From assembly GCA_902728285.1 (NCBI GenBank), contig CACVBU010000598.1, positions 1,082,203 to 1,146,202 of the forward strand: DNA of 64,000 nucleotides, read 5' to 3'. The notes beneath the pieces are model-generated. The model was not told the DNA's origin and ran no database searches. It was given only the letters and a program-made list of their open reading frames with translations. Origin of the DNA: Clytia hemisphaerica (Eukaryota > Cnidaria > Hydrozoa > Leptothecata > Clytiidae). Shown in pieces: positions 23,801 to 31,910 of the stretch (its first letter is position 1; each line of letters begins with the position of its first letter). A program made the translations under genes and the position numbers.

Positions 23801-26800
23801 CCCCCAGGTCTACCTTCTTCCAAAACTTTTGACGCCACTGAGATTACGAGATAATTTACTTCCACCCAGCTGGCTCACAACGTTGTTTCAACGTTAATCT
23901 AACGTTATATGGACGTTGTGAACGCTAGATAAACGTTGACGTTGCGTGCCAGCTGGGCACCTTTTGAAAGATTTTGAGGCCTTGGTACTAGTAGTTTTCG
24001 CATGTTACAATGTTACACAATATTATAATTCGTGAAGTATTAAATACTTGCGACAAACCTAGTGCGGTTTGCACGTTCAACTATTTTTAAATTTGAACGA
24101 AAGCTTATTAAATGTGAATTGTTCTTCATTTTTCGTAGGCTTTCGATGAATGGAGGGTGATCGCATCCAAATCCAACGAAATCGAAGTAGATGTCACTGA
24201 AAGTGATTCAAGTTTACAAGTCATTCCGAACGATGTTGATTACTCATCACGTCCACTGGAATTTGACTACAACAAACACAAGCTATTGAATTCCGAGCTC
24301 AAGAAGTTATACACTGCTGTCACCAGAGCTCGTGTTAATGTTTGGATCTTTGACGAAGATAAAAAGAAAAGAGCACCTATGTTTGATTTCCTAGTTAAGA
24401 AAAAGTTGGTGGATGTTGCCAAACTTGAAGATGGAGCTGTTCGTGATCACCATTTCGCTGAGCAGTCTTCTGAGGAACAATGGGATAAACAAGGCAAATA
24501 TTTCTTCACCAAAGGCCTCTGGAAACTTGCCATGAAGTGTGCTATAAAAGCTGATAATGACCAATTGAGAGAGAAGTGTCAAGCCAAATTGAAATTCGAA
24601 TTAGCTTACCGTAAGGCTAAAGATGGTTGGGATTCGAAGAAAGGGAAAATCGCCAAAACAACCATCTTGAACGGTTTCAAAATCTGTGCTTTGTCATTCT
24701 TGAAATGTGGTCTGGTGGGAGATGCCGTGACGTCATTACAAAATGCACATGCTAACGATTTTCTCGCTTTGCTCTACGAAAAACAATCCAAGGTATTTTT
24801 TCTAGGTTTATGCTTTTGTTTCCCTACGATTTCAACTAGATTTTATCTTATTAACTGCTGCTGTTTAGTACTAAGTTATACAGCGAGTCTTTAATATTGT
24901 AGTATACTATCGTACTTTTTTTCCAGTTCGGAGATGCAGCTAGACTGTACAAGAAAGCAGGGAAGAAAGAAGATGCCATCCGATGTTACAAAGCAGACAA
25001 CAACCATCGTTCAGTCATGTCTCTCCTCAAGTCTGAAAACAAATTCATCGAAGCGTTGGAATACCAACAACAACACTCCTTGAACGAAGTTGACAGTTCT
25101 GAATTGATGGCAAAAGCATTGAGGTTCTACGAAGATTCCAACAATATTCAAACCATTCGTCAAATCTTGAAGTTTGGAACACTGAATTTCCAAATCTCGT
25201 ATCTCCGATCCAGAGATGATATGTTAGATGATTTGGTGCAGCTTTACCAAGAGCACAAGATGATGCAGCAATTAGCCAGATTGTACAAAGATCAACACAA
25301 CTATGTTGAAGCTGCCAAAATTGCTGTTAACATTGATGAGAAGTTAAGTTATCTTATCTTAGCTTTCAAAGAGTACACTTTGAAACCGTTGGATGTTGCA
25401 AAGGAAGAATTGATCGAACTCTTTGCATCAGTTTTTAGCCTGATCAATGATGTCACGAGTCTCTCACTCAAAGCTGAAGCTTATTACTGCTACGCCTTTC
25501 TAACCAAAGAAGCCAAATACCTTTTTGATGCGATCAAAGGGTTTGAGAAAGACCCCGTCGGGCAGTTAGTGGTTTTCAAATTGCTGATTACCTTCGATAA
25601 AGTCAACAGGAATGGTGTCTTCAAGAACATGTATGAATCTTATAAAAAGTTCTATGGTTTGGTTCAATCCATCTTTGATTTGGTCGCCAATCTAGCTAAT
25701 GCTTGCACAGACAAGACTTTTGTCAACGAAACCTTGGAAAAGATCGGATTTGGTAGGAGTGGTCGAGATTATCTGGTGTTCGAACAGTCTTCCTTGAAGT
25801 ATTACTACAAGCTTGGCAGTATGCCTTCATCCTTACCATCTGGAAAAATCACCAAGGTGAAAGCAATGGAAATTGCAGCAAAGATTCTTCTGTCTATCTT
25901 CAAAGCAGTTATTTTCAACTTTCGCCAACTTGTCACCCAAGAAGTTAACACCAATATGATATGTCAAGTGCCCAACCACTGTTCCGATCGACATTGCCGC
26001 AGTCTCCATGAACCTCCTACATCAGACTCATTCGTTCGTGCACTGAGAGCTTTACTGGGAAGCCTCTCTGTCAGTGGAGTTTGCTCTACCACTTATCGGC
26101 AATTGTCTTCAGAAATGACTGCGCCTCACTCTAAATGGATGCAACCGAAACGTCCAGAAGAACTCTGGATGCTTTACAGACTACTTCAATGTTACAAACC
26201 GTTTTATCACATTATCAAGACGCAAATCAGCCTGCAAATGGCTACCATTCCACACGTAGCAAAGAAAAGCTTGGAGGGGATCATGCGTCACGAATGGAGT
26301 GAAAGGCTCAATGACCGAAAAGTTGATATCAACCTCTACATCGGATTAAACCACATCTCCTACCTCATGGACCCCAACAACCCCCTGATCGATGAGTTAC
26401 GTCTCGACCGACGGATGGACCGGCTGCCCATTCAAGAGGTGTTCAAAGTCCACAACCAAGGCCTTGAAACCTTGTATTATGATTCTCATGTCAAGAATTT
26501 CTTTTACTCGACTCTTAAAGTTTTGAGGAAAAGCAATGCTAATGTGGATACCTTCTGTGATATGCTGGAAGTTCCAATCATTCTACTTTTCGCCAGTTTT
26601 TCTGCTACTCAACCACCTGGTCGCCCATTTTCTTTTTGTGTTCCACGCTCATACGCTGTGCAAATGGAAGAATGGGATTTCATTTACAACCACAAAGCCT
26701 CCTTAGCTGTGGCAAACCTACGAAAGAAAAAAGAAGAATGGGACAAAATTGTATCTTTTATCAAGCAATTTTGTGAGATGCTGACTAATCCTGATGGCAT

Positions 26801-28292
26801 ATTCAAAACTTTGCTCTCTCTATTCGAAGACAGGCAAAGCAATGAAAGTATGTTGAAGATCTCACGTTTGTTATGCTTATATCTTGTCGTGCTGGCCAAC
26901 CTACAACAAGGAATTGATGGTTTCGGTAAAGATATCGTTTACTTGTTTCGAAAGTTTCTTAATGTCAAGCAGCAGACAACTCAATCCAAGATTTTCAAGC
27001 AAATTGGTGGCGTGCTCCATTTTCAACAAGCGAAAAATCTACTCTTAGAATTGTTGAAGGATCGAAATGACATGCTGCAAATGTGTTGGTGGGATAGTAC
27101 AAAACTGAGGTTGATCATGCCTGGTGCACTTCTTGCACCGTCAGCCAATCAGAAGCAACCTGCCCAACAAACAACTTTTCGCATTATGAAGAGAGGTGAA
27201 GAAGTTAAATCAACAGAACCATCCAAACAGGCTGACCCAGAGAAAATTGAAGAATTACCTCTTCAAGGAAACGAAGAAGAAGTCTTTGACCCAGAAGACG
27301 ATTATTTCAAAACAGGAGACGCCAGCGATGAAGAAACAGAAGACAACACTCAGCAAGTCTCATTACGAGTACGTCAGAAAGAAGAAGAAGCCAGACAGCG
27401 AATGATCAGTCGTGATATCTGTGACAAATGGCGAGCATTTGTTCAAAAGAGAAGAGAAAAACGAAAGTCAGCTTTGCAGAAGATGACCAAGTATTGGGCT
27501 GGCCTCATGATTCACCATTGGTTTCTAAAGTGGCATCACAAACGACTCATGCTGAAGATGAGACGAGAAGAAGTAGCTGTCGAGGCTTTCATTGAGGAAC
27601 ACTTTGATCGTAATGACACCTGTATCGTTTGTAATGTCCAAGGTGGTAAAACACGAGAACACATCTCCAGTAGAGAACATCAAATCCAAGCTTGTTTATA
27701 CGAAAAACATGAACAGATGAAGAGTGATTTTGAAAACGCCAAAGAAACTTATATTCAGCTTGATATAAGTGGTGGTGATCATGAAATGGAAACGCTTCTG
27801 TTTAGATATAGCATCCAGTGCAAGATGGCCAAACCTGGCATTTTGCATTCTGATGATTTGAGACAGCTTGTTGATGATATAGTTCGAAGATGCAAATACT
27901 TAGGTGAGTGAGAACTAAATTTCAATGTCAGTGCTTCCTGGTTTTGTTTCACCGTTGTTTTAAAATTCTAACGAGAGCTCGCTTTATCTATATCCTCTAC
28001 TCTAAGACCGAATTTATCGCTTATAACCAGAGTCTGCAAAATGTTGACTTTTTAAAGTCATGCCTTCTTTTGACGTCAATAATTGCTTCTTTAATCCTTA
28101 AGTAGAAATTTTTAATTTACCGTCGTCCTGTCATACCGGCCGTCTAAAAAAATGTTAATTTTGATGACCGTCCTTATTTCAGAAATGGAAGAAGAGCGAA
28201 AATTACACGAAGAAGAAAACGAGTTCACCAACATTGAAAGTCGTAAGAAGAAGAATTTGAAAGCCTCCAAATCTCAAAACAAACGACGTTGA
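6125..28292 (+). CDS. TRANK1-like: TRANK1-like TPR/ankyrin/UvrD-type helicase protein, 19 exons
   Basis: Giant protein (~3,633 residues; human TRANK1 is of similar order) joining N-terminal TPR-like helices, ankyrin-type repeats, a superfamily 1 UvrD-like helicase core and a long C-terminal helical region with zinc-binding-like motifs. Exons inferred by frame-compatible GT-AG joins: 6125-6400, 6921-7187, 7525-7788, 9579-9806, 9977-10207, 10538-10679, 10827-11255, 11415-11800, 14071-14337, 14952-15245, 15972-16202, 16334-16576, 16805-17025, 19340-19487, 19724-20110, 20449-23592, 24139-24792, 24927-27903, 28183-28292. The first ATG lies 6 bp after a good acceptor (CAG ending at 6118), so an upstream 5'UTR exon is likely but not located. 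Three single-base frameshifts (about 16840, 21170, 23130) must be bridged; each behaves as a missing base. TRANK1 biology is poorly known: it is predicted to be an ATP-dependent nucleic-acid motor of unknown substrate. An alternative label is a generic UvrD/TPR protein, but the domain order favours TRANK1. Confidence 0.92.
6668..6755. repeat. Two-copy 42-44 bp tandem repeat in intron 1
   Basis: Two adjacent copies, each beginning GCATTGATGCAAT and continuing CAGTTGGATTTTAAG, with a third partial inverted GCATCAAT following. Small local duplication in the TRANK1-like intron 1. Confidence 0.7.
7840..8722. mobile_element. TTAA-flanked MITE J (intron 3)
   Basis: Starts TTAAGGTATATGTTCACCTT; the reverse complement of its right end reads TTAAGGTATGTGTACACCTT. 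The ~20-bp terminal inverted repeats and TTAA at both ends are the hallmark of piggyBac-type target-site use. No transposase ORF inside, so non-autonomous. Its right TTAA (8719-8722) is also the left TTAA of the next element. Confidence 0.8.
8719..9477. mobile_element. TTAA-flanked MITE K (intron 3)
   Basis: Left end TTAAAGGGGAACTAAACATT; right end, reverse complemented, TTAAAGAGGGAACTAAACAT. The terminal repeats differ from those of element J, so it is a different family. No coding sequence of size inside. Together J and K make up about 90% of the 1,790-bp intron 3. Confidence 0.8.
11943..12565. mobile_element. piggyBac-like TTAA MITE, tandem copy 1 (intron 8)
   Basis: Begins TTAACCCTTTAAGTGCC and ends GGCACTCAAAGGGTTAA: 17-bp inverted termini with one mismatch, flanked by TTAA, starting with CCC as in piggyBac-superfamily ends. 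Internal hairpins with a GAA loop are conspicuous: GGAGGGCGAAGCCCTCC and GGCGCCGAAGGCGCC. No transposase ORF. It contains a C-run followed by a GC-rich block unlike the AT-rich surroundings. Confidence 0.85.
12683..13302. mobile_element. piggyBac-like TTAA MITE, tandem copy 2 (intron 8)
   Basis: Nearly identical to copy 1 apart from a few indels in A-, T- and C-runs and rare substitutions (e.g. CTCTTAAAG versus CCCTTAAAG). It is separated from copy 1 by a 117-bp spacer (12566-12682) which is itself repeated between copies 2 and 3. The duplicated unit is therefore element plus spacer, about 740 bp. Confidence 0.85.
13420..14041. mobile_element. piggyBac-like TTAA MITE, tandem copy 3 (intron 8)
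   Basis: Third copy with the same ends. Its right TTAA (14038-14041) lies 29 bp before exon 9, so the array sits against the splice acceptor. The three copies fill about 92% of the 2,270-bp intron. Confidence 0.85.
14071..20110 (+). CDS. TRANK1-like exons 9-15: second TPR/helical block
   Basis: Exons 9-15 encode about residues 742-1338, mostly helical TPR-like sequence, e.g. exon 9 DGLKAFKEKDWKTASTEL and exon 13 FHDCIIYAKQAIEIKPDSLE, the latter a textbook second TPR helix. Exon 10 contains three exact copies of the octapeptide QIEKLESK (nt about 15147-15218), a young in-frame 24-bp repeat expansion that would lengthen a coiled coil. Exon 13 holds the first frameshift: it is open from the acceptor at 16805 in one frame to a stop just after 16862, while the TPR-like sequence continues one base earlier in phase from about 16837. 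Exons 14-15 join in phase 1 and lead to the helicase exon. Introns 10 and 13 carry transposon-like insertions described separately. Confidence 0.8.
15358..15942. mobile_element. Element with GGCCCAGC/GCTGGGCC ends and tRNA-like core (intron 10)
   Basis: Left end ATTGGCCCAGCTAGC followed by a near-palindromic GGCCCA...TGGGCC; right end CGCTGGGCCTTCATGCCC then GGGCTTCTTG. Intron 13 carries an insertion with the same two ends. Near the right end (about 15812-15888) is a tRNA-like stretch: an A-box-like TAGTCGAATGGGCTAAGGCG and a B-box-like GGTTTAAATCC, resembling tRNA-Ser/Leu. It is probably a SINE-like or composite non-autonomous element. Confidence 0.6.
16837..16863 (+). other. Apparent -1 frameshift in TRANK1-like exon 13
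   Basis: Exon 13 reads ELVDTFTETGEKVRKTKP in the splice-compatible frame and then hits TGA. The TPR-like sequence IVLNKIALLVVPDDD is in the frame whose codons start one base earlier. A single missing base near the A-run at 16852-16855 or 16836-16839 restores continuity. No canonical X-XXY-YYZ slippery heptamer is present. Confidence 0.75.
17043..19160. mobile_element. Element with GGCCCAGC/GCTGGGCC ends carrying a satellite (intron 13)
   Basis: Left end ATTGGCCCAGCGCTAGCG, then GTGGGCCTTT; right end GCTGGGCCTTCACGCC then GGGCTTCTTG. The same paired ends bound the intron 10 insertion, but the internal sequence is different. Most of the interior is the 176-bp tandem array. No transposase seen. 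The short terminal match is GGCCCAGC against GCTGGGCC. Confidence 0.6.
17527..18835. repeat. 176-bp tandem satellite, about 7 copies
   Basis: The marker ATGGAGACTAA and following text recur at 17703, 17879, 18055, 18231, 18407 and 18583, spacing 176 bp exactly, with diverged edge copies at about 17530 and 18765. Central copies are nearly identical and outer ones diverged, as expected of unequal exchange. 176 is not a multiple of three, so the overlapping open frames it generates are by-products and not a protein. Confidence 0.92.
20198..20388. mobile_element. TTAA-flanked MITE D (intron 15)
   Basis: Left end TTAAACGGATAATCAGATGG, right end CCATCTAATTATCCCTTTAA: inverted termini with further pairing inward (AGTAACCTTCT with AGAAGGTTACT; GAGTAAAACCTC with GAGGTTTTACTC). 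A 191-bp foldback element with TTAA at both ends. Confidence 0.8.
20449..23592 (+). CDS. TRANK1-like exon 16: helicase ATP-binding lobe
   Basis: A 3.1-kb exon holding most of the SF1 helicase motor. Before the motor is an acidic, Glu/Asp-rich linker (nt about 20950-21075). The conserved stretch starting ILKKIRQLATGYW leads into the motor. Motif I (Walker A) is GRSGTGKT at nt 21848-21871; motif II (Walker B, DEVQD type) is VYVDEVQDFTQ from nt 22997; motif III is FFTGDTAQSIM at about 23078; a UvrD motif IV-like LTHNYRSHAG lies at about 23225; and motif V is YEAKGLEFDDVLLYNFF at about 23530. Roughly 380 residues, rich in acidic and lysine tracts, separate Walker A from Walker B, much more than in bacterial UvrD. 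Two frameshifts interrupt the exon, near 21160-21180 (within LKMK/EEILKK) and near 23127-23135 (AFRF/CDLSS). All catalytic motifs are intact on either side. The donor after SP at 23592 (CCA|GTAAGC) is good. Confidence 0.9.
21158..21180 (+). other. Apparent -1 frameshift before the helicase motor
   Basis: Upstream frame reads VYRVLRNKKVPLKMK; downstream frame reads EEILKKIRQLATGYW. The change happens in the purine-rich stretch at 21161-21180. Both sides look conserved in style with TRANK1, so this is one missing base, not a gene boundary. The original frame stops at 21239. Confidence 0.8.
23127..23136 (+). other. Apparent -1 frameshift after helicase motif III
   Basis: The frame GDTAQSIMSGVAFRF runs into a stop two codons later. 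Adding one base to the TTT at 23129-23131 gives CDLSSLYKAAKDEF and then the THNYRSH motif in the same frame. Homopolymer context suggests a sequencing or assembly deletion. Confidence 0.85.
23617..23813. mobile_element. Foldback MITE (intron 16)
   Basis: Inverted ends: GGTCTACTTCC with a G-run, and CCCCCAGGTCTACC; inner pairing of ACGGGTATGTGCGGCG with CGCCGCATATACCGT. About 197 bp, no ORF of interest. Confidence 0.65.
23863..23960. mobile_element. Short MITE with CCCAGCTGGC ends (intron 16)
   Basis: Left CACCCAGCTGGCTCACAACG and right GACGTTGCGTGCCAGCTGGG are inverted. The interior is built of repeated AACGTT motifs. About 95 bp. Confidence 0.7.
24139..24792 (+). CDS. TRANK1-like exon 17: helicase motif VI
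   Basis: Begins AFDEWRVIAS after a CGTAG acceptor and continues in phase 0 from exon 16. It contains LKKLYTAVTRARVNVWIFDE at about 24300-24360, the SF1 motif VI (T-R-A-R core, arginine finger), preceded by an acidic linker. Downstream, EEQWDKQGKYFFTKGLWKLA and the following helices resemble the TPR-like helical hairpins that follow the motor in vertebrate TRANK1. It ends AAG|GTATTT at 24792. This exon shows that a complete helicase core, motifs I to VI, is encoded here. Confidence 0.9.
24927..27903 (+). CDS. TRANK1-like exon 18: large C-terminal region
   Basis: An uninterrupted 2,977-bp exon (about 992 residues). It opens with TPR-like FGDAARLYKKAGKKEDAIRC and continues as long helical repeats. 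Near nt 25965-26015 is a Cys/His cluster (C-x4-H-C-x4-H-C-x3-H), plausibly a zinc-binding knuckle. After an acidic linker (about 27200-27350) comes a basic, Trp-rich IQ-like segment (CDKWRAFVQKRREKRKS, then HHWFLKWHHKRLMLKMRREE). Next is a C2H2-like element, CIVC followed by REHISSREH (about 27618-27680). No frameshift is seen. Function of this tail is unknown; the metal-binding reading is an inference from residue spacing. The donor TTAG|GTGAGTG gives phase 1 into the last exon. Confidence 0.88.
28183..28292 (+). CDS. TRANK1-like exon 19: terminal exon
   Basis: Acceptor TTATTTCAG at 28182, phase 1 with exon 18. It encodes 36 residues, highly charged, ending in a Lys/Arg-rich tail (SRKKKNLKASKSQNKRR) and TGA at 28290-28292. 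The basic tail could act as a nuclear-localisation or nucleic-acid contact, but that is inference. Downstream is T-rich, UTR-like sequence. Confidence 0.8.
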
Positions 28293-29767
28293 ACTTGGTG
28301 TATGGTATGATAAACAGTTATTTTGCATATTTGGTGGAGAAATTACTGTGCTAATCCTTGGTTTTCCCCGATTACTGTACCGTTTTAAACGATCATTAAG
28401 CATGGATGGTCAAATTTTTTCTTGTTTTTTTTTAATTGGAACGATATGGTGATTCTCATCTCATTCACATTTGATTGTTTTTGATGCTTTGGGTGATTCT
28501 TTGAGAATCTGTAGATTTTGGCGATGAAACCAAATTTCCCCATTGGTTTTTTAATCATATTCAGATGGTGTTGATTTGCAGCAGTTTTTTAATTTTACTT
28601 TTCATGTTTTTTAGCTTTTTAAGATCTTTTTTCGTCTTTATTTTAATATGTTTTTAAAGATTTTTTTGTCGATTTTTTGTCCATTTTGGTCACACCACAT
28701 CACACTTTTTGATTTCGTTCTTTTTAGTCATTCACGGTTTTTGTTTTGATTTTGATCATAAGTTTTGTGTTCTTTGAGTTGTAATCGGTTACCGCATTGT
28801 ATAGACTCAAAAAGATTTGGTATTTAAGAAAAGATATTTCTATATGAGAACATTGTATGATTCTGATATTTTAAGGATTGCTTGATTATATATTATATGT
28901 ATATTGTGAATGTTTTTATGTAAATAATGATTAGATGTTTAGATCGTTTTAACACTACAAAGGCTTTATTGGAGAGTATTACTTCAAGTTTTTGTTGTGA
29001 TCAAAGTATTTTTGGTGATAAGTAATTTGTGTAGGATTTTTATGCATTTTTATTCTTTTGTTGATTTGTTTTAAGAATCATTTTAGAAAAAAAATAAGCA
29101 CAAGCACAGAAAAGCTTGGTTCTATCTTGTTTTTGTAATTTATTTGTAATATCAATATATTGGTTGGTATTAACAACGCGTTCACTGGCAAGCCCTTTTC
29201 AGAAATCGAAATTTTTTAACCTTTTTGAATTTCGAGGCTTGCGTGACCTCATTCTATCTTTAAATGCCTTCAAATTTTATACCAATCAACGCAGAATTTC
29301 ATGTAGATTTCAAAAATGCAATATCAAAAGTAATGGCCCTTTGAAGTACTGCCGGTATCTTGACACTTCTATGATAGTCTGATTCGCAGACCTCTATAGA
29401 TATGATTCCTATAAGAAACACTTTTAGCTAGAGTATGAGCAGAAGCCTACTTCTACGATTTTGATCGTAGTGAACGTGTTAACAACGTTCATATATGGAC
29501 ATACGGGACATATATGTGTATATCCATTGTTTTTTATCTCGAAATCGTTTATTATTCTTTAGAAACATTTTCCATGCTTGGTATTCGTTGAGAGTCTTTA
29601 TTAAATTTAATCTGTTTCAGGATCATAATTATAACCTTCCGCTACTAATATGCTCATTTTCATATTTTTCAGAGTCAATAAAATAGTATACAAATTTTTA
29701 AACACTGGTTTACAAAACTTTAAAACATGAAATAACAAAGAAGAATGATGATTGTTGGTGAATATGT
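28293..29767. other. Convergent intergenic region with a TTAA MITE
   Basis: Lies between the 3' ends of the TRANK1-like gene (+) and the minus-strand receptor. T-rich 3'UTR-like sequence follows the TGA. A candidate AATAAA sits at 29677-29682 on the plus strand and TTTATT (minus-strand AATAAA) at about 29597. No other gene seen. Confidence 0.5.
29171..29482. mobile_element. TTAA-flanked MITE, related to window start
   Basis: Left TTAACAACGCGTTCACT; right end reverse-complements to TTAACACGTTCACT; TTAA at both ends. Positions 1-255 of the window contain a diverged copy of the left part (CGTTCACTGCCAAGCC, then GACGCAGAATTT, then ATGGCCCTTT, then GTACTG.CGGTAT in the same order). Confidence 0.7.
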
Positions 29768-31910
29768 TCATACGAATTTATCATCGCCTTCATCATCTTC
29801 ACTGCTGCTACAACAAGTGTCACTGTATGAAAGAAAATTAGGCACAACATCTCGTGCCCTCCTATCAAAGCTCACAACATCTCGCGCCCTCCTATCAAAG
29901 CTTACAACATCTTGTGTCCTGCTCTCGAAGCTTGTCAGACCATTGGATATTTGATCATGCCAACCAAAAGGTTTGTGATTTTTTATTTCGTTTGTTTCTA
30001 AGGGTGGAGGAGAGTATTCTCGGTCCCAAGCCCCTTGTTCATCCTCCTCGTAAAATTCTCCTTCGTATTCTATATTTTGATATAAATGTTCTTCGATTTT
30101 CTGAAAATGCTTATTCTCGTAAACAGATTCTTTTCGAACTCTTTTTAATTGTTGCTGAGAAACGCTCCTCAATGGCGACAAAAACACGTCATCGTCGTCC
30201 AGGTTACCAAGGTGATTATTTTCCATGATGGGAGAGAAGTAGTGATCATCATATTGCTGATGATAAACATCCTCATGCTGTCGAATGTTTCCGTTCGAAT
30301 CGAACATTTCTGAAGAATTTGCTGAAAACACAAAACTTTTCAAAGAATCGATGACGCTGGTTTTTCTCTGCTTCTCTGGAGAGTTTGGATACTGGTTACT
30401 GTTTGATAGACTCCAATTAAACACTTTTGACATATGAGTGTTATCCCAACGCTCTGGTAAGCTCATCTTCTTACGAGACCTGTCTTGAACCACTTTGTGA
30501 TTTTGTAGATCACCATCATCTTTCTCCTGATCTTGCAGTTGATCGAATATTTTCCTGTATTGACTGTTCTCCTCAGCGTTTCCTTGTCTTTTCAATTCAT
30601 TGAGAGATATAAGGCGATGTTGCGAAAGAGTGTTGGTTGTTGACAGGTCGTTGTTGTATGGCGTCGTGTATTTTGTTGAGAGGTCCTCCCTTCAACAATA
30701 TTTTCATCTTTCGTAACATTTTGTTGAACTGGTATTGATTGTTGTTTCTTTTGGTGAACTTCTTTTAATCGCTCTTTATCTCGTTCTGAACGAATATCCA
30801 ACAAATTATGTAAAGGATTCAACGTGTTATTGTTATTGTTGCAAGTTTTTCTCTTACGGTATCTTTCAATAACTATTCGTGGCATATACTGATCAACAAA
30901 TTTGTCGAGAACACTTTTTTCTGTGTTTTGTACTGTATTCCATCTCGACTGTAAAGGTTGTTGTGAGGTGTGACTTTCAGAGATCCCAGAATCGAAACTT
31001 TCTTTATTGATCGAACAAGCTTCTTTGTATTCTTTTATCCTTGCCAACCGTCTTTTTTCCTCCTCCTTCAAAAATTTATCCTGTTCACGGAGCATCCGTC
31101 GTTGTCGACGTTGTACGCCGCGGCCAACATAACAAGCTATGCAGACAGGTATTCCAATAATGGCAGCCAACACTACTATAGGAGCGACTGTTTTCAACCA
31201 TTTCAGCTGGAGATGAGAATCTTTTGGTTTGCTCTCTTTACAATCACCATAAAGTGTCATATTGACGTATGTAACATCCATCAAAATTGATAACTCTGTT
31301 TTGAATCTTTGAGAAACTACCGACTCATCAAAAAGTCGATTGCGTAACTTTTCGATCGCGTCACGATTGCATTTTTTTCCATTGTCGATATTTAGGAACG
31401 AAAACTTCAAACATTTCTTTGCGAACTCTTTGATTCTGACATTTTCGATTTTCGTTTCCATTAGCCTATCAGCCAAAATTTTTACTAAAGCATATCGAGT
31501 ATCCAGTCTATTCATGAATTTTTAGCAGACAAAGTTCGTGTACATACTTTGATTTCGTGTAAATCGTTCACGAAAGGTGACGTCACGAAAATTTTTAGCT
31601 CTCTGTAGCTTCGATAATTATTGGATAAGACTCGAATGAAATAGGTGGAAACTCCTTCGTTTCCTTGCAGAGGAAAACCATAAATTTCATTGCTAGCCCA
31701 TTTATATTTCAACCAAGTGTTTGAGAAAATGGGCTGTTTATCTTCCGTCAGAAGTTCGTAGTAAATATTCCCAGCGTGATCTCTGAGAAATTCTAAGGAG
31801 TGGATTTTCTTGTAGAATGCTACACCCACTGTGACGTGAAATTCTTCCACCTGGCAATGAACTTCATTTAAAACGACCACCAATACTAGATATACACCCC
31901 AACACTTCAT
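29768..31910 (-). CDS. Dystroglycan/sarcoglycan-like single-pass receptor A (two frameshifts)
   Basis: Reads right to left: ATG at 31910, signal peptide (residues 1-19), one cadherin-like (CADG) domain with TWLKYKWASNEIYGFPLQGN, then a second extracellular domain from DTRYALVKILADRL. The latter resembles the membrane-proximal alpha-dystroglycan domain: an LVKILA-like start, Cys in KKCNRDA and Cys in NMTLYGDC just before the membrane. Then a transmembrane helix (VAPIVVLAAIIGIPVCIACY) and a long charged cytoplasmic tail. About 714 residues if two single-base gaps (31519-31523 A-run on the coding strand; about 30600-30690) are bridged; uninterrupted frames are 31910-31512, 31515-30592 and 30595-29768. 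No introns seen. The tail ends with three copies of a SF-x2-R-x2-DVV decapeptide. No PPxY dystrophin-binding motif was noticed. Dystroglycans link the matrix to the cytoskeleton; that role here is inference. Alpha/epsilon-sarcoglycan is the alternative family. Confidence 0.75.
29850..29940 (-). repeat. In-frame 30-bp repeats in receptor A tail
   Basis: Encodes SFESRTQDVV, SFDRRARDVV, SFDRRARDVV. The second and third copies are nearly identical in DNA. Recent expansion in a presumably disordered cytoplasmic tail. Confidence 0.8.
30595..30690 (-). other. Apparent -1 frameshift in receptor A tail
   Basis: The frame through the membrane helix ends at 30592; the tail frame ISLNELKRQGNAEENSQ is open from about 30690 and offset one base earlier. 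Low-complexity Thr/Asn codons make the exact site uncertain. Confidence 0.6.
31512..31526 (-). other. Apparent -1 frameshift in receptor A ectodomain
   Basis: Coding strand reads TCTGCTAAAAATTCATG: the upstream frame gives LSAKNS and stop, the downstream frame gives FMNRLDTRYALVKILADRL. One more A in the five-A run restores continuity. Confidence 0.75.
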
